From assembly GCA_921293015.1 (NCBI GenBank), contig OV121090.1, positions 3,162,001 through 3,226,000 on the forward strand: 64,000 bases of DNA, in the 5' to 3' direction. Positions 46,330 through 55,659 of this stretch are shown here, piece after piece. Source of the DNA: Phorcus lineatus (taxonomy: Eukaryota; Mollusca; Gastropoda; Trochida; Trochidae). The first letter of the stretch is position 1. Each line of letters opens with the position of its first letter. Below the pieces are notes generated by a model. The model was not told the DNA's origin and made no database searches. It saw nothing but the letters and a program-made list of their open reading frames with translations. The position numbers and the translations under genes were made by a program.

Positions 46330-46971
46330 CAGCTGCATACCGATAGTTTATTCACTTACCACTGAATCGTAGTGCAAATATCATGTGATTTGGGTTTCGT
46401 TTCAACGTCAATAGAATAACTTCAGCAAAACTGACAATAGATCACTCACTGTCCATGGATGTAATAGCCATTCTTGAACTCATTTTGGGATCGCCTGATC
46501 TCTAGTGCAAAAATTCGAAAAATTCGAATTTTGGCATATTGATATAGAGAGAAGGGGTCACATTTTTTAAATTTCGATTTCGTTAAATGTCAAATGAAAA
46601 GTTCCATATCGACTCTCTGAGATTAAAACCAACATAATCACATTGACTCTGTCCTTAGGAACAAACGTGACTAATTTTAAAAGAAGTTGATAACTTAGAA
46701 AGGATTTTATGGAGAAAAATAAAAATGCTGTTAAAGTGTTTTATAGGAATTTTGACCGCAGATCACTTCAATGACCTGCCAAAACTGTTACAGGTAATTT
46801 TGGGTTACGATAAACATACGATAAACAAGAATGGATCGGCATATCTGTATTGAAAATTCAATAATTTACGTTTCTTTTTCGCAACGCTACGATACCTCAC
46901 AGTCATCTCAAATTACATGATATTTGCACTAGTATATTCAGGTATGTGAACAAACTTTTGGTATGCAGCTG
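46330..46971 (+). mobile_element. Inverted-repeat element family M2, copy C (642 bp)
   Basis: Left end CAGCTGCATACCGATAGTTT, right end AACTTTTGGTATGCAGCTG, with TA on both sides (46328-46329, 46972-46973). Just inside lie TAGTGCAAATATCATGTGAT and its inverse. The core matches copy B in reverse. A short internal duplication (AAAAATTCG twice near 46508-46523) is private to this copy. Non-coding. Confidence 0.87.
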
Positions 46972-46979
46972 TACTTAAG

Positions 46980-47690
46980 TATAAACTCATTTAGCTCCAT
47001 TGCTATGTTATAGGGGCAGGTTTCACAACTACAATTGGAGTGTTTGGAAAAATCACTGGAATTGGTAGATCGATGGTGGCCATGGTGTCCGAATTTGGTT
47101 AAGAAATGACAAATTTCAAAACATCTACTGTAACAACCTTGGAATCACGGTAAAATCCAGTCTGAAATGATTTTTTGGCGTGTTTGTACATACATGCATA
47201 AGGTCACAAAAAGAACAGATTCTACACAACTAATTAAACTTGCATCCACGGCATTATCACATTGATTTTATTTCATAAATATACTGGAGTAATTTTTATA
47301 AAACTTACGTAACGAAAAGACAAAAATGATTACTTTTAATCTATAAATATATCATATTACCTAAAATCCTAATTGAAAAGCGTTTATGTAACAGGTTATA
47401 TAAGAAATATGTGTACAAAGGACATATCCAATAATCATGAATTAATGAGTGTTGCTAATTTTATATTGTACATTGATTAAGAAAAGAGTAAAGCAAACAG
47501 AAAAGCCATCAATTGTTTTGAAATACGGTTAAGTTTATCTTGAAGTATTATAGTCAAGGAAGAAGATCCAAGGTCAAATGGTCTAATGTATATAATAAAT
47601 GTGAGGGAAATTTCACATTTTTACATTCTATATGCAGTCGAAACAAATGAATCTATTATCTGGGTTGTTGATTTAAACTATTTAAATCAT
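46980..47690. other. Non-coding stretch
   Basis: AT-rich; nothing recognised. Confidence 0.4.
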
Positions 47691-47703
47691 CATAGTTGTA
47701 TTG

Positions 47704-48135
47704 CAGTCTGATTAAAATCGACCGTGTTCCAAGGAATACAAGTTTTTAAATATTGAATATAGCAGAGTTTGAACGTTCTCTCCAATAAAGTCTGAAAGCA
47801 CCCTCGATGCACGCACGTTCTTACACCAGTTTAGCGCAGACAAAACCTAGTCATTAGCGGACCAATCACATCATCCCGTTTAAAATAACGATAGCGGCGA
47901 TAAAGGTTAACGAATGGTAAACGGGAGTTACTTGCCCCTAGATACTGATACCGAAAGCTTTTGCCGGTGTCATTGTGATTGGCTTGTTGAGATTGCGTCA
48001 GAACGTGCGAGCAAGGAGGGTGCTTTCAGACCGTTGTGGAGAAAACAGCCCCTTGTTAGTGTACGTTCGAATCCCGCTAAAGTTAATATTCATAAACTTT
48101 TTTTCCTCGGAACACGGTCGATTTTAATCAGACTG
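47704..48135 (+). mobile_element. Mutator-like MITE (M3), 432 bp, 10-bp TSD
   Basis: The left end CAGTCTGATTAAAATCGACC and the right end GGTCGATTTTAATCAGACTG form inverted repeats of about 33 bp (one mismatch, at the AAGGAA/TTCCTC junction). A perfect 10-bp direct repeat, AGTTGTATTG, flanks the element (47694-47703 and 48136-48145). A second inverted pair lies inside (CTGAAAGCACCCTCGATGC at about 47791 against GAGGGTGCTTTCAG near 48016-48029). The duplication length fits Mutator-like elements. The interior is GC-richer than the flanks and contains an open frame discussed separately. Confidence 0.9.
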
Positions 48136-48139
48136 AGTT

Positions 48140-48530
48140 GTATTGGTACATTGCCAGTTAGTATATTTTCTGTTCAAAGGGCTTATAATCTGTACCTCCT
48201 CAAGTTCATTATGAAACAGGATGGGAATTATTTTCCGAAAGGAGATGGGAAATAAATGACATTATCAACAAAATTCAGTAGTCCTGCATCAGTTTTTCAT
48301 AAGTATTTACTGGCGCCAATAGTTTTAAGTCGGACATGTTTCGAGTTGAGAAACTCCAATAATTTTATCCACGATTGAAGTAAACAACATTATCTTTTAC
48401 TCCTTCATCACTCGAATTGTGGAATGGCATTTCCTTAGCAATAAGGAATACTTATTCTATTCATGTGAATAAAAACTATGCACCAATATCTAATTCATGG
48501 AATACGCAAATTTAACGGTAAACACACATA
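48140..48530. other. Spacer between M3 copies
   Basis: AT-rich DNA with no features of its own between the complete and the truncated M3 copies. Confidence 0.4.
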
Positions 48531-48534
48531 GCAT

Positions 48535-48871
48535 GAAAGCAGCCCCTTAGATCGCTTAACAGTTGAGTGAAGACAAAACCTAGTCATTAGCAGACCAATT
48601 AAAACTTCGCATTTTGAATAAGGATAGCGGAGATCAAGTTAAGGCAATGGTAAACAGGAGTAACTTGCCCTCAAATACTGATACCGAAGGCTTTTGCCGG
48701 ATTCGTTGTGATTGGCTAGTTGAAACTTCGTCGGAACGTGCAAGCTACGAGGCTGCCTTCCGACCGTTAGGGAGAGAAAAGCCCCAAGCTGATAGAATAA
48801 GTTGGAATCCTGCTACAGTGACAAAAATTTATAATTTATTCCTCGGAACATTGTTGATTTAAATCAGACTG
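48535..48871 (+). mobile_element. M3 MITE, second copy, left end lost
   Basis: Matches M3 from GACAAAACCTAGTCATTAGC through ACTTGCCC-ACTGATACCGA, TTTTGCCGG, GTGATTGGCT-GTTGA and GGAACGTGC to the right end TAAATCAGACTG (48871). The left inverted end is absent and no target duplication is visible. It is in the same orientation as the complete copy about 400 bp upstream. Confidence 0.82.
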
Positions 48872-48879
48872 ATTTGTGA

Positions 48880-51800
48880 CCTTTGTGAATTCAAAGACAA
48901 TACAAACTTGTCAACTTCTATTACTTGTTCTGATACTCTTTGTAAAATTCACCCTTTTGATTTTCATTCCCAAAACATAAAAAAAATTGCGAACCAATGA
49001 AATGGCATTTTGAAATTACCGCACAAGAAATCTCCAACCAATTTATAACTTTACATCCATTTGTATGGTTAGCCATCAGATGGAACCATTGTCCAAACCT
49101 CTGCATGCTGTTCGATAGTTGTCATATGATATGACCTTTCACCTTCAAAGCAAATGTCAATCTCATTGGAATCCAATCATTGATTCGTTCCCTAGGTCTT
49201 GTTTTTGGTAGTTTCTTGTCACTAAACTTTTGCCCCTTTAGTGTATTTAAGTAACATATATGCAAAATAATCATAACAGTTATTCGTAGTTCTAGAATAA
49301 TAATACGAATGAAGCGAGAATTGCATGCAGCCATGTATGTGTAAACACATTTTAATCATTCGAAATGGATTCGCGTAACTTGACTTACAAAGTGTCTTCG
49401 TAAACAAAATCGTTGTGTTAATTAAAACGATCTTGAATTCAAAAACATTTAATTTGCTTTTCTTAAGATCCCAAAATAAACTTCAGTGTCCTTCAAATGA
49501 TATATCCTTTTCAGTGGCGAGCAAAGAGCAGCAACCACAGATAATTGCTCAATTATCTAATCTAAATATATCCTTTATAGATTTAACATGATCTTGATAC
49601 CAAGGACGTAAACAGAGTCGTTTTAAGTATCCTTGGTTTTGTTGTCTTAAACAGTATTTATCAAATTGACCGATTGATATATTTGTTTTCCTCGCGCAAG
49701 CGAGACACGTAATTACAACATCTTAAGCACGTTATATTTGCTATGAGTGATGACATGTTACCACATCTCTAGCAGCGTGTGAGACCTTACCGAATATGGC
49801 TTGTTGTTTTCACGCAGGCAGGAAGGTCTTTTTTTATTTTTATGCAATGTTGAATTAGATACCAAGAACTACGATATCGGCAACATCAAATTTTGCCAAA
49901 AGTCTGACAAACAAAAACCTTGCCTACACTGTGTATGAAAAAGGGGCGAAGTTACAAATATATTTTAATAACAAATATTTCAACGTTTGTCATCAGTTAA
50001 ATTATGGTTTTGTAAAAGTTGAACACATTCCTTGTTCAGCCGATTTAAACAATCAATATTTCCGAATTGTTCACGACCGACACTATATTTTGGATATCCG
50101 ATTGTGACTTTTAACTTTTTCACTTATGATTGCAGGTTAATTTCAAATGAGAATAAGTGTTATTACATAAACAGAAAGGTTAAATGAGTGCATATACCCC
50201 CATATGCAATAAAAATGTCCTAAAAATAGAAAATGCGCGCACGAGTGCCTTTTAGCATTTATTGCCCTTGAATACAGGGGTCTGATGCAGGGTGCTTGAT
50301 TAAGGGTTTGATGCACAAGGCAAAATCTCTTTTCTCAAGCAGACATTATACACTGTAACCAAATGAGGCACAAATTTATGAAATAAAAGGCCACCAACCT
50401 GTCGTATTTGTCAAGAAAATCTCAAAAGTCAATCAAAAAGTATTGTAGATGTTGGTATGCATTGGTTCGATTCCCAAAGAGTCACCACAACAATGTGGCA
50501 AAAGTCTCAAACATTGTCGTTATTTTGGGTAAAGATCTTCATCAACAATGCACAAAGTCCACAATTTATGCAAATAGGTACCTGAATACTGGATGTATTG
50601 ACCAACATGTCGCAAAAATCCCTGAGAGGCAGCTTTTAGAATACATTTTCTTCAGGGTATTAATTTTCAGAAGCACCTTGAGCATTCTTACAATGGAACA
50701 ATGCGATATATGAATATCTTCATAGTTTTTGTCATCAATGGCGGATTGAAGGCAAGATGTTCTATGTGGGCGACATGTATTATATTTAACAATATTTAAC
50801 AACAATACATGTCAAAAGTCTCTAACTGATTATGATAATCATTTAAATATAAAAGAAACGATGGCAATATAATATATTAATATCTAATATATCGATCATA
50901 TATCATATAGGCATTCACTAGTATCATCTTTTATCTTTTTTATTACTTTGGAGTCAGTATTTTTTTATATTGAGATTAATCTAGACAGGTTTCGGTGTCA
51001 AGGCCATATGTTCGCGTGCTGAGTTAAATGTGATACTCTTACTGTTATATTGCTTTGAAATATTGGATTTCTATTGTGAAAAAAATTCAATTGCACTTTA
51101 TGAATAACGTGTTGGTGCAAAGTGACAACAGCTTTTTAAACTCAAGTTAAATTTGCAATTGCATCATCCCGAAGAATTAGCAATGGCAATTCGATATTTC
51201 AAAAGATTGACTCCATAACATGATTAATAATACATTATGTAAGAGAAAATTGACTCGCGATACATATATTCGTTATGTTTGTTATTTGAAGGATGCCTTT
51301 GACTGTAATCTAATTAGCTCACGCTTGTGGTTCACCAATTATCTTGTTGTTTTGGTCGGTTGTTGATTTGTTTGCTGTTATGAACATGTAATGCCCAGTA
51401 TGGTTAACAGCATCGACAGAAAATTACCCTAATTATACTATGATAAAAGGCTTCGTGCGACGTCAATCATTTTCTAATTTTACTTATTGATAACAACAAA
51501 CTGTGAAACCCAAGAAAAATAAAAGAGTAAGCGATACCTTTTCATTTCGATTAAAGCTGAGAAAATCATGGAATTACATCAGCATCACTATGAACGAATG
51601 TAATCCACACCTAAAGTATATATCAAATATTTAAAATTTCAATAATAACTTTTTTTTTAAAAAAGTTTTTACAACCAAAACATTTAAAAACGTTGAGCTA
51701 CATTCCGACCAACTACCTAGATAAGCCGATTTGTCCTCAACAGAGGCATAAGGTAGATACAGATATGTAATATACTACACCCTCAAATTCTAACAACTTT

Positions 51801-52400
51801 CCCCCTCATTTTCTGTTTGTCTAATAACAATGTGAACATAAAAAAATGAGTAGTATTGACTAAGTGAATCCTATCAAAATTGATCCAAATGTCTCCTGTT
51901 CCGCCATCAAGTTCTCTATGGAATATATCATCAAAACCTGTTCTGAATGGACCGAATCTTTACTGTGCTTGGTGCATTATGGAAACCATTATCTTATCTA
52001 CTCAGGTGTCATTGGGCAGATGGTGTTAGCTATAGATAGGGTAAATGTGTAATCTGAAGGCCTGGCCGTCTGATAAACAGGACGAGAGACGGTAATAAAG
52101 CTTATTTTAGCTAAAGAACATCCTGTTTGTGAACGAACTAGAACTCTTTTCTTGAACCGTTGTGCTGTAAACATTTTTTCTCGCCGCAGGTACCCGTTAC
52201 GTAAGCTCACGCCTATTTCATAGAGTGACGTTTTACTCCGTATTATATTCGTATTACCTTGTATGAAGAGATCGATGTCTTTCAAAACACTTTCAAAACA
52301 ATCCAAATCTTGACTCAAATCGAGTTTCCGTGAAAGAAGTAAGCTTCTTGTTAATGAATTGAAATTCAATCGATTGACAGGAGAAGACGAATATGTGTCT
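48880..52400. other. Non-coding stretch with one notable minus-strand ORF
   Basis: Mostly AT-rich without features. A 123-codon frame on the minus strand (51998-52369) starts MNFNSLTRSLLLSRKLDLSQ and has a donor-like ACAAG/GTAATACG within it near 52256. Its first third (LSQDLDCFESVLKDIDLFIQ) could be a short real exon. No family recognised and no partner exons found. The 101-codon frame at 50408-50713 lacks support. Confidence 0.35.
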
Positions 52401-52803
52401 TAAAACATTAATATAAGTGCCTCGAAATTGAAAGACTAGCTTGTATTACCAAACCCCAGATGACAGCAGAGTAATACAATTTTCTATTGCAGTACAACAG
52501 TTATATCTCCGACCTGTAACAGTTGCGTTCACATTAATTGATCGAGCTGAAAATTTTTATCTTCAGGTAAACAAGTACAGGAACAAAGCTTACAAAATGA
52601 GTTGCTTTTTATTAAGGTACACATGTATAACACTTTAACCATTTTGCTGTGCGTGGTGACTTCGGTCAGACTTGAAGTTTGTAAACGATTTCTTGCTTTT
52701 TTCAAAAATATTGCATGGATTTATTAAATTTATTCTATTCAGCTTATTTGGTCATGTTTCTCATGTTTGACATTGTATGTTTGATGAATAAGTAAATAAA
52801 AAC

Positions 52804-52809
52804 TTTATT
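52804..52809 (-). promoter_or_regulatory. Possible poly(A) signal for the 53-kb exon
   Basis: AATAAA on the minus strand, 120 bp beyond the stop codon at 52929. The same place has an AATAAA on the plus strand (about 52794-52799), so it could equally be chance in AT-rich DNA. Confidence 0.3.
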
Positions 52810-52928
52810 TTGGAGAGATTGTTTGACAAATTATACAATAATAGACGGTCAACATTGTTAGTAATGGTAAGTTATTTATTTGATGCAGATTCTTTTCGGG
52901 TTTTCTTAACTCTTTTCTTTTCAAATAA

Positions 52929-53131
52929 TCAAACCAAATCCTTCAAACCCAAAACAAAATCATCCTTTATCAGAAGAGTTCCTTCATAAGTTGGGGTATG
53001 TTTGTGGACACGAAATTCAATGGGACACTCGATTTTTAAACTGTTATCATTGTATGATAATGGCATAACCCATTTCCAACATGTTACTAAGGGCAACATT
53101 AAGGTTGATTCAGAATTGACAACTAGATAAT
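52929..53131 (-). CDS. Candidate terminal exon of unknown protein (weak)
   Basis: A good acceptor (TTTTTTCTCAATTATCTAG, ending near 53132) precedes an open frame to TGA at 52929. The frame reads NSESTLMLPLVTCWKWVMPL, YNDNSLKIECPIEFRVHK and TYEGTLLIKDDFVLGLKDLV, which looks more like folded protein than random AT-rich translation. The frame is also open upstream to an ATG at 53207, whose first 30 residues would be a hydrophobic leader, so a single-exon secreted or membrane protein of 92 residues is an alternative. No family recognised. Confidence 0.35.
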
Positions 53132-53134
53132 TGA

Positions 53135-53865
53135 GAAAAAATAAAACAAGAGTGATGCCATGCATCAGCGTCACAACTGTGAAAATCGCTACGGCATGAC
53201 AAGGCATTGTTGGTTAGTCTTATGTGTGGATATTCTAAATTGTCCGTATACATAGTTCAGTTTTATGATGTTGTAAAATTAATCCAATTAAAGTCCCTTT
53301 TTATGCCATGTCCAATGAGACAAGATGGCGGACCAGATGCCCTGTGGTCAGCCCCTTTCAATACCCCGATATCTGTCCAACCCAATTTCTCATTTCGCCG
53401 ACGGATGGTAATTTGTGCTATGTTAAGCAGTTTTTCTTAATCCAACCAGTGAGATTTCGGACTTGAAGAAGCATTTTTACCTGGATAATTGAAAAAGGGA
53501 TAGATTTAATGTTGACAAATCCATTTTCATATGCTTTGAAAAGGTATTTTTAGGTTTGATATTCATATTTTATACATGTGCCATTCGAAAGTAATCAAAT
53601 TATGTTTTTTTCTGACGAAAATATGCAATGAGTCACAGTATATTCTTGAAATCTTGTTTTCATATTAATCCTTTGAGTGTTTTTTTTGTTTTTGAGCGTT
53701 ACAAAGCAGTATATCATTATCATCAGTAATCTTCAAACATAATTGAATAAATCATTGCCAATTGTGATTTTTCTGTTTGGACGTTTTCTTGTTGATTGGC
53801 GTAATTATGTCTGCGACAGGCCCTGATTATTACATTATCACGTGCTTTCAACACGTGTTTTCATG
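53135..53865. other. Non-coding stretch with one GC-richer block
   Basis: Block 53320-53420 is richer in GC. It starts with an ATG in good context (GACAAGATGGCGGACCAG, about 53328) that opens 28 codons. I cannot tell whether it is a first exon or part of a repeat. The remainder is AT-rich. Confidence 0.35.
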
Positions 53866-53873
53866 TATGTGAA

Positions 53874-53940
53874 AGTGAGTGAGTGAGTTGGGGTTTAACG
53901 TGCTTTGAACAATATTTCAGTTATTAAACACGTGTGCATG
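53874..53940 (+). repeat. GTGAGTGAGTGAGTT fragment (mollusc SINE-like)
   Basis: The sequence GTGAGTGAGTGAGTTGGGGT, TTAACGTGCTTTGAACAATA and TTTCAG matches a block I know as very common in mollusc genomes (GTGAGTGAGTGAGTTTGGGT, then TTTAACGYCGC and CAATATTYCAG). Only about 65 bp is preserved. Confidence 0.65.
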
Positions 53941-53944
53941 TGAA

Positions 53945-54475
53945 AGAACCTTATTAATGATCATGCTTTCAAGTAAAGTTTGGAGAAATTAAGTAAACTT
54001 ATGTTATATAACTACTGGTTTAAAGATGAATTCATTCTTCGAAATTGGGTTTGGATAAATGTCAACAAGCGAATGGATTATTTTTTCTATGAAATGTTTT
54101 TATAGTAGGAATCCTTCTTAAAAGATCGGTATAAACTGTGAACCACCATAAATGCACATTTACACTTTACCTTGTAAGTATTTGAACCTTGCATGAATGG
54201 TTTTTTTTTATTTGTATTGCAATAAATATTTGATGGTAATTGATGTGTTTATTCATTATGTTTCTTCATTGTTCATTGATTTGCAAAGCGAGCGGCACCG
54301 GTACCAGGCACCAGAGTTTTTAATAAATTGTGCATAGTAGATTCAAATCCTCTGTTAATCTGTTTTCATATAGACCATTTCTGCTCTAGTGATGCTAAAA
54401 CCTGTTCTAATCAGGGTTATGGAAATATTATTTTTAAATATGTACATATTCCCAAAAAATATTACGAAATAAATA
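53945..54475. other. Non-coding stretch
   Basis: AT-rich; nothing recognised before the GGAAACC island. Confidence 0.4.
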
Positions 54476-54489
54476 ACACTATATACACT

Positions 54490-55075
54490 AAATGGAAACC
54501 AAGTTCAAACCTACAATATACAAAGATATGGAAACCAGTTTGAAACCTAAGATAAACCAACAAAACACGGAAACCAAGTTGAAACCTAAAATAAACTAAC
54601 AAAACACGGAAACCAAGTTGAAACCTACAATAAACCTGAAAATGGAAACCAGGTTGAAACATACAATAAACTAACTTAACAAGGAAACCAAGTGGATATC
54701 TAAAGTAAACCTGAATATTGAAACTAGGTTGAAACCTACAATAAACTAAAATCATGGAAACCAAGTGGATCCTACTTGGAGGAGTGTGTAAAGAACGGTG
54801 ATGGATACCATCCGGATCTGGGGCAAAAGTAGGTTTCAGTTTTCATGGAAACCAACATGAAACTAAAATCACGGAAACCAAGTGGATCCTACTTGGAGGA
54901 GTGTGTAAAGAACGGTGATGGATAACATCCGGATCTGGGGCAAAAGTAGGTTTCAGTTTGCATGGAAACCAACATGAAACTATAGAAACCTGTCTGGATA
55001 CCAAGTGGAAATACTGGTTTCCATGTCGTTTCATGATGGTTTCAATGATCCGGAAACCAAGTCATTTCTGTAGTG
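54490..55075. repeat. Island of iterated GGAAACCAAGTTGAAACC motifs
   Basis: At least fifteen variants of GGAAACCAAGT and GTTGAAACCTA follow one another. In the left half they have a period near 39 bp joined by AATAAACTAACAAAACAC. In the right half a 117-bp unit is duplicated (54751 and 54868 starts; GGATCCTACTTGGAGGAGTG, CCATCCGGATCTGGGGCAAA). Past 55010 the motif appears inverted (GGTTTCCATG, GGTTTCAATG) and the block ends at TTTCTGTAGTGCAATA. Long frames over it only read the repeat. Confidence 0.85.
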
Positions 55076-55144
55076 CAATATTCCTATGGTGTTAATGTGA
55101 AAATGTTATTCCAATTAGTATATAGTATTAGTATATTATTATAT

Positions 55145-55435
55145 TTCACTTTTACGAAACGAGTGTAAGATTTTTTACTGCCCGAGGGTAATATACAAAT
55201 TCGCAATTTGCTATTACGTAAAAGTCATATGACACTCTTCCGAATGTTATAATTTCTTTATTACCGTTTCTGTTGTATTTTAACCGCATGGAAATATTCA
55301 GAAAACGGCCTGCTACCATTTGGACGGCCGGCGCAGGGGTACAATTGTTTTATGACGTCACTAACTCGAGCCAAAACAATTGTTGACAGGAAAAAGTGAT
55401 ATTTACACATGTGCTCATTTTGACAATAAATCTAC
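55145..55435 (+). repeat. Dispersed repeat R2, copy 2
   Basis: Partner of 44905-45200. This copy shows an inverted start (TTTTACGAAACGAGTG, then CCCGAGGGTAAT) before the shared GTAAAAGTCATATGACAC block. It ends near TGTGCTCATTTTGACAATA. The class is unknown. Confidence 0.65.
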
Positions 55436-55489
55436 ATGCTATCATATTTGGTTCCAACTGACGTTTCGTGCAAGGGGACAGTCTGCATT

Positions 55490-55655
55490 GTAAACATTGT
55501 ACTATGAAAATAACTAAATGTTAAGATTTGAACTGACGTTATTTTTAGTTTAACGGCGCTTTGCAGACAAAGTTACCGAGCCCCTGGCAGGATGCGAACC
55601 CCGAACCTTGTTCCGAAGCCGAATGCGCAAACCACTGTGCTATCCCGCCATCCAG
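55490..55655 (-). mobile_element. tRNA-derived SINE-like element
   Basis: On the minus strand from about 55650 the sequence reads GGCGGGATAGCACAGTGGTT, with an A-box-like TAGCACAGTGG. It then reads GGTTCGGGGTTCGCATCCTG with a B-box-like GGTTCGCATCC, spaced as in a tRNA. The body continues CCAGGGGCTCGGTAAC, AAAGCGCCGTTAAACTAAAA. A complete cloverleaf with a clean anticodon arm is not evident, so it is a tRNA-like SINE head and not a tRNA gene. RNA polymerase III transcription is possible from these boxes. Confidence 0.7.
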
Positions 55656-55659
55656 ATCA

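Noticed and set aside
48064..48078. GTTCGAATCCCGCT resembling a tRNA T-arm in M3
   Set aside because: It sits in a MITE with no A box at the right distance; the second M3 copy has lost the motif (GTTGGAATCCTGCT).
50461..50485. B-box-like GGTTCGATTCCC suggesting a tRNA gene
   Set aside because: No A box or cloverleaf can be formed upstream at tRNA spacing.
54328..55034. Minus-strand frames with repeated FQLGFRVLLVYFR wording
   Set aside because: Translation of the GGAAACC tandem repeat; the periodicity is that of the DNA repeat.
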